DNA of 32,585 nt from Chrysochromulina parva (Eukaryota; Haptophyta; Prymnesiales; Chrysochromulinaceae), in assembly GCA_002887195.1 (NCBI GenBank), contig PJAB01000241.1, forward strand, positions 1 through 32,585, given 5' to 3'. This document shows, in pieces, positions 26,014 through 32,585 of this stretch. Position numbers and translations under genes: made by a program. Within the stretch, counting starts at the first letter, position 1, and each line of letters opens with the position of its first letter. Under the pieces are notes generated by a model, which saw only the letters and a list, made by a program, of their open reading frames with translations, was not told the DNA's origin and searched no databases.

Positions 26014-26508
26014 AGTGAACGGTCGCTGACGGCACGCACACGCCCACCTCCCACGCGCACGCAGGCCACGCGCATCCTTGTCAACATCCTTGGGTGCGCT
26101 TGGCAAGAGTCAAGTCAAGTCAAGACTCAACTCTCAAGTCTGAAGTCAGTCGTACTTGACATCATACTGGGTACGGAGGTGAGAGTGTGACAGGCGAAAC
26201 ACCCCGTGCCCGTGAGGGTCTTCAAGTCAAGTCTGTCTATACATAAACAACAGACAACCTCTGACCTTATCTTCAAACAGGGAACACCCCCTGCACGGCT
26301 GGGAAAGTCGAAAGACCAACCTCAACACTAGCGACTAGCCATGACACTAGCATAATTGAGTGGCCCGAGAGATCAAGTACTCAGTACCTGTGTGGTGACC
26401 GAGAGGTGCGGAGCCGTCCTTTGAGCCCACCCCTTTCCAAGCTATTTGTAGGGGAGGTGTGGTGTGCGGCTGTGTGGGGAGGACCACAACAGAAAGTTCC
26501 CTATCTCC
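26014..26508. other. Noncoding, with CAAGT-rich repeats
   Basis: 495 bp between NLE1 and the lumen-protein gene, both on the plus strand. 26106-26150 consists of CAAGT/GACTC pieces (AGTCAAGTCAAGTCAAG, CTCAACTCTCAAGTC), and TTCAAGTCAAGTCTGTC recurs at about 26220-26236; parts can pair with one another. The region becomes AT-richer toward 26300-26380. The promoter of the lumen-protein gene must lie here. No gene is seen. Confidence 0.5.
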
Positions 26509-27036
26509 ATGATGCGGATCGGCTTCTTGTTCTGCGTCGCCAGCTCAGCTGCCATGAGTTTCCAGCCTCGCACCACCTCCTCACGCCGCGACACCCTGCT
26601 TGCCGGCGCCGCCGCGTTCCTGACCACCGGATCTGCAGCGTTTGCAGAAGAGACGCTGTCACCAGCACAACAGAAGATTGCTGCTGCAAAGGCGGCATCG
26701 GAGGCCAAGCTTGCGGGACGTGGCCTCAAGACTCCGGAGACGAAGACCTTGAGCATCGGCATTCCGTTGGGCGGCGGCTCGTCCACTCAGGATTATTTCG
26801 CAGAGGCGAACGAGTTGAAAGAAAAGCGGCAGGAGCTCGAGGAAAAGATTGGAAACCGCAAAAAGACGAAGTCGCAGTCGGCTCAGATCGAAACGCTGCG
26901 TCTGATGGAGAAGAAGGCAAGAGGGCAGGCACAGGAGGCCCTCAACCGTCAAGCAGAGATCGCCGCAGCGAAGGAGGCGGAAAAGAATGCGCCACCTGGC
27001 CTCGAGAAGATCATTGGGCTCAGATTGCCTTTCTGA
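26509..27036 (+). CDS. Small thylakoid-lumen protein with a Tat-type leader
   Basis: 175 residues from ATG 26509 (a second ATG follows directly) to TGA 27036. The leader is tripartite. MMRIGFLFCVASSAA is an ER signal peptide. The cleavage zone AAMSFQP has the Phe near +1 expected of ASAF-type motifs in algae with red secondary plastids, followed by a short Ser/Thr/Arg transit region. SRRDTLLAGAAAFLTTGSAAFA is a twin-arginine lumen signal with an AFA cleavage site. The mature part, about 130 residues from EETLSPAQQ, is charged and helical. It includes GRGLKTPETKTLSIGIPLGGG and a coiled-coil-like block (ANELKEKRQELEEKIGNRKK). I do not recognise the family. Helical lumen proteins of this size include photosystem II extrinsic subunits, but no specific motif supports that. 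Targeting is the firm part of this call; function is unknown. Confidence 0.85.
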   Translation: MMRIGFLFCVASSAAMSFQPRTTSSRRDTLLAGAAAFLTTGSAAFAEETLSPAQQKIAAAKAASEAKLAGRGLKTPETKTLSIGIPLGGGSSTQDYFAEANELKEKRQELEEKIGNRKKTKSQSAQIETLRLMEKKARGQAQEALNRQAEIAAAKEAEKNAPPGLEKIIGLRLPF

Positions 27037-27284
27037 ACTGTCGCATCGCCCTATACGTGTGATGTGTCCATGGCAGAGCGTTGGCCGCGCCGTGATTTGT
27101 AGTGAGGAACTAATGTCCCGGTACACGACAGAATCCGTCACCGCTGCGCCTGGGAAACATACGCAGATGGGAGGCATCTCACCCCACTCGGTCCACCGTC
27201 CCCGCTATGGTTCGCTCCCGGTCCGTCCGCACAGTCGCGGAGACCTGGTTCCCCACGATTCGGCCATCAGAGGACGTGGCCACC
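27037..27284. other. Short convergent spacer
   Basis: 248 bp between the stops of the lumen-protein gene (+) and the ADP-ribosyltransferase gene (-). No polyadenylation signal, repeat or gene could be recognised. Confidence 0.4.
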
Positions 27285-28979
27285 TCAGTCCTCGAGGGCG
27301 TTGCCCACCTCTTTGACGTGGATCTCGGCGAGGTTGCCCATCTGCTTGCGCGAGAGCACCTTGAGCCGCGTGCCGGGCACGAGCAGACGTTCTTGCTCGT
27401 GCGGGTAGATGGAGAGCGGCTCGATGTTGATGGCGTTCACCGTGTCCAGCTTGAGGAGGGTCGCCTTGCCGCCGAGCTGCGACATGAAGCCGCGCGCCAC
27501 CATCTCGGACGCCGTGGTTGACGAGACGGTCCACCAGACGATTTCCTTGCCCTCCTCGTACTCTGCGTACAGATCGGCAGCGATGCCGCGCCACAGCTGC
27601 TCAGCCTTCTTGGGCAGGCACTCGGCGGCCGCGAAGAAGAGCTTCACGTACGGCAGATAGCGCGGCACGTTCGCATGCTTGACGCGCAAGGCCTCGTTGA
27701 GCGCGCGGTAGATCGCGTTGCCCGTGTAGAGGACGATGGCGCCGTACATTTGGTCGTCCATTGGCTTCTTGGGGCCGCCAGCCGCCGCATCGGCGAGCGT
27801 CTTGCCGCGGGAGAGGGCCTGGCCGATGGAGCCGAGGTCGGCGATGCCGGTGGCGGCCTTGGTCAGATTGGGCGGGCGCGGCGTGCTCGCCAGCTGCTCG
27901 AGCGGGTTGGTCATCGTGATCGTGCAATCCTCGAAACCCATGCGCAACCAGAACTCGAGGAGCGCTTCCTTCTCGCCCAGGATGCCAAACGAATTGATGG
28001 TCGGCGGCTTGGCGCGTCCCACCACCGTCGGGATGAGCGAGTAGAAGTCGTTCGTGAGCGACGAGGGCGCGCTGCCCTCCGACTCGAGGTGCGTGCGGAT
28101 CGTCGCGAGCACCGCCTGCCCCTTTTCGATCTGCTCGCGGGTCAGCTTGCCGAGCGCTGCGCCCGAGGGGGCATCATCGTCGTCCTCGACCTCGACGAGC
28201 TGGTACTTGCCCGCCTTCTTGACGAAGCTCGCGCGCGCCGCCCACGCGTTCGCGCTCTTGTCCTTGAACTTCTTCTCAAAGTCTTGGATGGCCGCGTCCG
28301 CCGACCCCCAGCTCAGCTTCGCGCCGTTATTCTGACCCTCCTCGCCCACGCGGCCCCAACGGTTCCAGCACGCGAAGAGCGAGCCCTTCTGCAGCACCTG
28401 AATGATGTAAAACTTGTTCGAGTTGACCGGCCCATCGACCACCGCCTGGTTGAGCTTGGCGTCGTAGTCGAGGTAGACCGTAGCGCCCATGCCACGGGCC
28501 ACTCGGTCCACGCCCGGCGTGCGCCCGCCCTGCGGCGTGCCGCTCGGCTGGGCCTTGTTGCCGGCGGGCGAGGCGGGCGGCGGCTTCTCCACCTCCATGT
28601 CCTCGGCCGGCGGCGCGGCCTTCTGCTTTCCCTTGGGCGCAGGGGCTTCCTTGGCCTTCTTCGCCTTGGGCGCATCCTCCTGCTCCTCGGCCGACGACGC
28701 AGCCTTCTGCTTGCCGCCCTTGGGAGCGGCGGCGGCGGCGGCGGCACCACCGCCGCCGCCGATCGCCGCGATGAACTGGTCCTCGGTCCAGACCTCGACG
28801 CCCTTGGCCTTCGCGTCGTCCTCCTTGGCTCCCGCGCCCGGGCCTGCAACGAGGATGCTGGTGTTCTTCGTGACGGAGGAGCCAACCTTGGCTCCTGCCG
28901 CCTCGGCCGCCTTGGTCGCATCAGCGCGCTTCATCGCGAGGGTGCCGGTGAACACGATCGTCTTGCCCGTGAGGCTCAT
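27285..28979 (-). CDS. BRCT-WGR-PARP-regulatory protein with an arginine-type (R-S-E) ADP-ribosyltransferase domain
   Basis: 564 residues from ATG 28979, which has the context GCCATGAG, to TGA/TAG-type stop at 27285-27287; one exon. An in-frame ATG at 29081 would add 34 Arg/Pro-rich residues that could be a targeting peptide. Domains: BRCT about 3-78 (LTGKTIVFTGTLAMKRADA, with VEVWTEDQF carrying the conserved Trp); Ala/Lys/Pro-rich linker; WGR about 165-250 (NKFYIIQVLQ...CWNRWGRVGEEGQ); second half of the PARP regulatory helical domain about 275-346 (GKLTREQIEKGQAVL, NDFYSLIPTVVGRAKPP, ALLEFWLRMGFED). Instead of the PARP H-Y-E catalytic domain, residues about 385-560 match the R-S-E ART family: LWRG with Arg464, WWTVSSTT with Ser486/Ser487, and the EQE pair Glu528/Glu530 before RLLVPGTRLKVL. 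The E-X-E pattern is that of arginine-specific mono-ADP-ribosyltransferases. Expected role: NAD-dependent ADP-ribosylation at DNA breaks or chromatin; the target residue is inferred. It is divergent from the IQ-motif gene. Confidence 0.88.
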   Translation of the reverse strand: MSLTGKTIVFTGTLAMKRADATKAAEAAGAKVGSSVTKNTSILVAGPGAGAKEDDAKAKGVEVWTEDQFIAAIGGGGGAAAAAAAPKGGKQKAASSAEEQEDAPKAKKAKEAPAPKGKQKAAPPAEDMEVEKPPPASPAGNKAQPSGTPQGGRTPGVDRVARGMGATVYLDYDAKLNQAVVDGPVNSNKFYIIQVLQKGSLFACWNRWGRVGEEGQNNGAKLSWGSADAAIQDFEKKFKDKSANAWAARASFVKKAGKYQLVEVEDDDDAPSGAALGKLTREQIEKGQAVLATIRTHLESEGSAPSSLTNDFYSLIPTVVGRAKPPTINSFGILGEKEALLEFWLRMGFEDCTITMTNPLEQLASTPRPPNLTKAATGIADLGSIGQALSRGKTLADAAAGGPKKPMDDQMYGAIVLYTGNAIYRALNEALRVKHANVPRYLPYVKLFFAAAECLPKKAEQLWRGIAADLYAEYEEGKEIVWWTVSSTTASEMVARGFMSQLGGKATLLKLDTVNAINIEPLSIYPHEQERLLVPGTRLKVLSRKQMGNLAEIHVKEVGNALED

Positions 28980-29293
28980 GGCGGTCGGGGCGGCGGTGAG
29001 GGACGGAGAGGGACGGAGCTGTGTCGCCCGACGGGGAGCGCTCGCCCCCCCCAGAACCAAATTCGGCTTTCCCGTCCTCATATTACTTACGTTGACTTAT
29101 GACCGTCTGTGTGGGCGGCCTCTAGGTGTTTCTTCTGCGGTGCAGTCAGAACGTGCAGCCACGGCTTGCTGGCTGGCCAAGCGCGCCGTCGGTCCGAAAG
29201 CACTTAGATCTAAAGCGCGCGTCATCAAATTGTACGTTTCATAAGCTGCGTGGCCTTTCGCGAAGTTGCCACTCCCACACTGTCCGCGGTCGG
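28980..29293. promoter_or_regulatory. Bidirectional upstream region, ART gene and IQ-motif gene
   Basis: 314 bp between divergent start codons. The central part around 29080-29100 (ATATTACTTACGTTGACTTATGACC) is AT-richer and contains TTACGT/TGACTTATGA elements. Assignment to either promoter is not possible by eye. Confidence 0.45.
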
Positions 29294-31534
29294 ATGGTGG
29301 ACGGCGTGAGGTTCCGCGTGACGCTCGGCGCTGCCCCTGCCGAGACTGGCGAGGCTTCGGCGCAGCCCGGAACGACACACCTACGAAGTACACGGCGCCT
29401 CTGGTCCCGCGCATCGAAGGCGGTGCGGCTGCAGCTGGCCGTGTCCAAATGCTTTACCAAGTCGATCGACGCTGCTCTGTGCGATGGCCATCAGCAGCAC
29501 GCCGAATATTTGCACAAGCTCAAGAGCGGAGTGTTGACTCGAGCCCAAGTAGCGACGGTGGTGGGAGACAAGCGAATCGAGGCAACGCAAGAGGCGCTCC
29601 GCTCCCAAATAGCCGCAAGGCGCGTTGTCACGCAAGTCTCCTCCGAGGCCGAGCTCAACGTCTTGGCATTTTGGCAGCAAGGAGACGTGGACCTTTCAAC
29701 TGCGGAGAACTTGAAGGTGCGCCACCACCTCAAGTATGACGAGAGCGTGCGTGCGGCCCTGCACGCGTGGTGGGCGGCGGTGCAAGCGAACGGGCTCCTC
29801 ACAAAAGACGAGGCAGAGCCCGTGCTCCGGCGAGAGGGGTACGAAACCGTCTTCCTTCGATTCCACAAGCTCCTCCTTGACACATGGGATTTCGACGAGG
29901 CAAAGGCAACGATCGCAGAGGATTGGATAGAGGACCTCGGCGACAGCGAGACGAGAGGTGGCATGCCACAGGAAGTCTTCTTCGCTAGCCTCTTCGAGCT
30001 AGCTGACCTGTGGACACCGAGCATCGACGCTGCCGTATACGCCGAGTTCCTGCGCCGCCTGTTGGCGAGCTGCTTAGAAGCGGACGGCAAGCTCTGCTCG
30101 CTCGACGCGGTCGCATTCGATTCGGCCCTTACGTCAGATAAGTCCGAGCGCAAACCTCGGAAGTCCAAGAGCCGCCGCGCCGAGCGCCACGCCCAAGCGG
30201 TGGAGCGCCAAAAGGCAGCCACACGGATCCAGGCCCATGGACGGCGAAAGATCGAGGCTCGTGAGGTCGAGAATCGAAGGAAGGCCGCGAAGCTCATCAC
30301 GTCCCGCGCCCGCGCCGGCATCCAAGGGCGCAAGGTGCGAAGGGAGCTGCCTCCTAAACCTCAAGCACCGGTGCTTGTACGACCCCTGGAGGATGCGAGT
30401 GGTGAACCCCAGGACTCCTTCAGGAGCCGTGTCAACAACGCGAGGTTGTGCGCGTCGCCGACAAGCGAGAGGAGCGGGCCGTTCTCCAGGCGCGAGAGCA
30501 TGCCGTATCCGAGCATCCCCGGTCAGCTTGGCAAGTGGCAGCCCTGGAAACTTCGAACTGAGATCGTTGATGTGGTTGAGGAGACGCTTCTCGAACGTCG
30601 AGCTCTCCACGATGACGAGCGCTACCGCGCGGCCTCGAAGCGCCGCGGCATGATGGCAGACCAGAGGAAGGCGAGTCTAGCCGCGAGGCGAGCCAAGCTT
30701 GCGGAGGAGGAGCGGGAGCGGGCAGCACGACGGGCCAGACTCGAAAATGAGCGGCAGGCTCTCAGGGTCGAGGAACTGCTGGCCAAAGACAAGAAGCAGC
30801 ATGATGCGCACATGGCTGCGAGGCAGTCTAGCTGGCAGTCGGAACTGCTCACGTTCCGACATGAGGCTGAGGTGTCGCCGCCAGCAGTGACTGTCAAGTA
30901 TGCTGCACAGCACGCGTCTGTCGCTCCGATGACGCCTGCATTACGCCCGGCGTTGACCACGTGTGGCTCGTCCGACTCCGCTTCCCACGAGCCCCCATCA
31001 CCGGCAAGATCGAGTGGCGCCAAAACCAAATGGCGCCGGTCGCCCAGTGCGCCAGAGGCTGCGTTGCATCGCATCAGATCGGCGGGCACTCTCTCGACGG
31101 GCGCCATGTCGGGCTCTCTCTCGTTGGCCGCCGTCTCGGGAACACTCTCGTCGGCGCACCCTCTGTCTTTTGGCGCAGCCAAAAGCGCCAAAAGGATGCC
31201 CGCCAGAGCCCAAACGGCGAGCTGCTTGGAATGTCTGAGGAGAAGCGCGGAGCAACTCCTCGAGGAGGGCGCGACGAGCCCGAGGAAGGCGGACTGCCCT
31301 GAGGAAGGTCGCCCTTCTCGCGGCCGGCTTGCGTCCTCCGAGGAGCACCGAGCGTTGCTGCAGGGCGCCCAGCGCCTCCAGAATCCTCATCCGTCGCGAA
31401 GTCCGTTCTGGCGCGTGCGAGATGCGCTTGAGGACCTTGGCACAGAGGTTACCTGGCGGCCGGCGCCCGTGTACGGAGAGCCACCAGCCAAATGGCTCCA
31501 TCAGGTGCTGCCAACTCCGTTCTTTTCAATTTAG
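29294..31534 (+). CDS. IQ-motif (calmodulin-binding) protein with coiled coil; function unknown
   Basis: 746 residues from ATG 29294 to TAG 31534. The frame is open upstream to about 29126 but without ATG. Residues about 1-250 are helical and contain FFASLFELADLWTPSIDAAVYAEFLRRLL near 227-258. From memory this resembles a block found in protist and algal IQ-motif proteins; I could not check it. An IQ motif (AATRIQAHGRRKIEARE) lies near 308-325, with a second degenerate basic copy just after (AAKLITSRARAGIQGRKVRRE). Both are expected to bind calmodulin or calmodulin-like light chains. Residues about 450-520 form a highly charged single helix or coiled coil (RAKLAEEERERAARRARLENERQALR). The C terminus is Ser/Pro/Ala-rich and ends in an aromatic segment (SPFWRVRDALEDLGTEVTW...LPTPFFSI). 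Such proteins are often cytoskeletal or flagellar, but that is speculation here. Confidence 0.82.
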   Translation: MVDGVRFRVTLGAAPAETGEASAQPGTTHLRSTRRLWSRASKAVRLQLAVSKCFTKSIDAALCDGHQQHAEYLHKLKSGVLTRAQVATVVGDKRIEATQEALRSQIAARRVVTQVSSEAELNVLAFWQQGDVDLSTAENLKVRHHLKYDESVRAALHAWWAAVQANGLLTKDEAEPVLRREGYETVFLRFHKLLLDTWDFDEAKATIAEDWIEDLGDSETRGGMPQEVFFASLFELADLWTPSIDAAVYAEFLRRLLASCLEADGKLCSLDAVAFDSALTSDKSERKPRKSKSRRAERHAQAVERQKAATRIQAHGRRKIEAREVENRRKAAKLITSRARAGIQGRKVRRELPPKPQAPVLVRPLEDASGEPQDSFRSRVNNARLCASPTSERSGPFSRRESMPYPSIPGQLGKWQPWKLRTEIVDVVEETLLERRALHDDERYRAASKRRGMMADQRKASLAARRAKLAEEERERAARRARLENERQALRVEELLAKDKKQHDAHMAARQSSWQSELLTFRHEAEVSPPAVTVKYAAQHASVAPMTPALRPALTTCGSSDSASHEPPSPARSSGAKTKWRRSPSAPEAALHRIRSAGTLSTGAMSGSLSLAAVSGTLSSAHPLSFGAAKSAKRMPARAQTASCLECLRRSAEQLLEEGATSPRKADCPEEGRPSRGRLASSEEHRALLQGAQRLQNPHPSRSPFWRVRDALEDLGTEVTWRPAPVYGEPPAKWLHQVLPTPFFSI

Positions 31535-32467
31535 CACAAACGTTTTAGCTTCGTCTCGAGGTTAAATGAGAGGCTCAGCTAGTAGAGCTTTCTCGAGGTT
31601 GACAGCTGCTAGCTAGTACATGTGGATGTGTACCACAATGCACAAAAATTCCACGCCAGAGCGTCTGGATTCGCCGCACTGTGCTCGCACGGTAAGTCCG
31701 GCGCGGAACGGTATGCGTACGCGAGGTGAAGTTTCTTCGTCTCGTCTGACGTCTCGCTCACACGTCTTCCTCGCTTGCTCACTGCCTCACTCGCAGGCTT
31801 TTTGCATGCGCTGCTCCTGCTGCTCCAAGCTCCTCCTCTCCTCGTCGCCAGGCTCGCTCGCCGTTCAAGGTTCACGATACCAACTTATCTTGTCCTTCTC
31901 GGGCACAGAGTCGACAACGACAAACTAAATATGTTGCTGCTTGTTGTTGCATCTTCCCTTGGCTTCCATCAGTAGCTGAAGATGCAACAACATAGTCATC
32001 GTGAATTGTATCATCAGGGAAGCTTGTTAAAGCTCCAGGATTCATGACCACCTACAACATGTACTCAGTAGTAAAATTACCTACACTACTTAAAACTAGC
32101 AGCGGTCCGTATTGCGGTCCGGAGGTCCGGTAACAATCGCTCGAGTCCGTTGACCAACGAGCCGCGCCTCTCCAGGGGGGAGTTCTAGCCGCCCGGTGGT
32201 CGCCCGACGCGTTAGGTACGGACAAACGACAAATTACATTTTATGATACAACATGTAGTACAAATGGAGCTCGCCTGGCAGCTACTTGCACCGAAGGCGA
32301 GTGCTCGCAAAGCAAGCAAGAGTGCTTCTTTTGTGTGCAAGTATATTTCCTAAAAAGGCTGTGAAATGCGGTAGCCGCCATGGTGTTAACGTGTATGTGT
32401 GAATGTGAATGCGAGTTGCGAGTTTTTCTTGCCAGTTTGTTCCGAGTTTCTTTCTCGAACTCGCTGG
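31535..32467. other. Noncoding region between the IQ-motif gene and the RAD6-like gene
   Basis: 933 bp without a supported gene. It includes a perfect hairpin (listed separately), an AT-rich stretch at 31985-32095 (CTACACTACTTAAAACTAG), a GC-rich patch with GGTCCG repeats at 32103-32130, and AT-rich sequence again at 32225-32260. The last about 200 bp should contain the promoter and 5' UTR of the RAD6-like gene. Short frames here show no recognisable protein. Confidence 0.5.
31942..31992. repeat. Perfect 15-bp inverted repeat (stem-loop)
   Basis: 31942-31956 (TGTTGTTGCATCTTC) is the exact reverse complement of 31978-31992, with a 21-nt loop. The stem stands alone about 400 bp after the IQ-motif stop. 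It could be a structured 3' element, a small hairpin RNA or the remains of a short inverted-repeat element. No flanking target-site duplication is evident. Confidence 0.85.
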
Positions 32468-32585
32468 ATGTCGACCGTAGCTCGCCGCCGCCTCATGGGC
32501 GACTTTAAGCGCATGCAGTCCGATCCCCCAGAGGGCATCATCGGCGCGCCTCTCAATGACGACATCATGAAGTGGCAAGCCGTCA
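32468..32585 (+). CDS. UBE2A: RAD6/UBE2A ubiquitin-conjugating enzyme E2, 5' part only
   Basis: The frame opens at ATG 32468 and runs off the window end after 39 codons. The product begins [19 protein letters not shown], then [20 protein letters not shown]. This aligns almost residue for residue with the N-terminal helix and first strands of RAD6/UBE2A/UBE2B ([21 protein letters not shown] in animals). The catalytic Cys (about residue 88 in the family) lies beyond the window. RAD6 works with RAD18 to ubiquitinate PCNA in damage tolerance, with BRE1 on histone H2B, and with UBR-type ligases in the N-degron pathway. An intron within the visible part is unlikely since the match is unbroken. Confidence 0.93.
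   Translation, partial: MSTVARRRLMGDFKRMQSDPPEGIIGAPLNDDIMKWQAV

Noticed and set aside
27285..28979. Bacterial-type ADP-ribosylating toxin
   Set aside because: The R-S-E fold is shared with some toxins, but the BRCT, WGR and PARP regulatory domains and the absence of a secretion or delivery domain point to an intracellular nuclear protein.
27675..29102. Plus-strand 475-codon open frame
   Set aside because: Antisense to the BRCT-WGR-ART gene, with Arg/Leu-rich low-complexity translation.
32282..32578. Minus-strand 98-codon open frame at the window end
   Set aside because: Antisense to the RAD6-like N terminus, whose plus-strand match is near exact.

Overview
The window looks like nuclear DNA from a GC-rich unicellular alga with a secondary, red-type plastid; a haptophyte is my best guess, though this is inference and no rRNA or plastid gene is present to confirm it. 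The supporting evidence is: (i) GT-AG spliceosomal introns interrupt genes that are clearly eukaryotic (RPL26, TRAPPC1, DDB1, a glutathione-synthetase-like gene, a PCMTD-type methyltransferase). (ii) A small protein at 26509-27036 has a tripartite leader: ER signal peptide, a phenylalanine-containing transit region, then a twin-arginine lumen signal. This is typical of thylakoid-lumen proteins in algae with red secondary plastids. (iii) A SnoaL/NTF2-like protein of the chloroplast type is present. (iv) Long coding exons are GC-rich with low-complexity Ser/Gln/Gly tracts. I found no bacterial operons, tRNA or rRNA genes, CRISPR arrays, transposase genes or viral genes.

Layout, left to right: short-period repeats (1-180); PCMTD-like methyltransferase (+); ribosomal protein L26/uL24 (+, three exons); SnoaL-domain multi-pass membrane protein (-); five-finger C2H2 zinc-finger protein (-); glutathione-synthetase-like ATP-grasp protein (-, three exons, several substituted active-site residues); RBBP6/Mpe1-like DWNN-zinc knuckle-RING protein with a huge Gln-rich tail (-); TRAPPC1/Bet5 (+, two exons); DDB1 (-, four exons) with a 22-bp tandem array that begins in its last codons; LAMMER/CLK-type kinase (+); 1339-residue coiled-coil protein (-); NLE1/Rsa4 WD40 ribosome-assembly factor (+); thylakoid-lumen protein (+); a BRCT-WGR-PARP-regulatory protein that ends in an arginine-type (R-S-E) ADP-ribosyltransferase domain (-); IQ-motif protein (+); and the first 39 codons of a RAD6/UBE2A E2 enzyme (+), cut by the window edge.

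Genes are close together and often divergent with short shared upstream regions: RBBP6/TRAPPC1 about 210 bp, coiled-coil/NLE1 170 bp, ADP-ribosyltransferase/IQ protein about 310 bp. Several products belong to ubiquitin, DNA-damage or ribosome-biogenesis pathways (DDB1, RAD6, RBBP6, the BRCT-WGR-ART protein, NLE1, RPL26). In a eukaryotic genome this may be coincidence, and I see no operon-like organisation.

The most unusual observations are the PARP-like DNA-sensing front end joined to an R-S-E transferase domain, the glutathione-synthetase-like protein with altered ATP and substrate residues, and a set of introns built from about 10-bp repeats or tandem duplications that overlap splice boundaries, which suggests recent intron gain or remodelling. 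All splice sites were assigned by eye from GT-AG signals, frame and family conservation.
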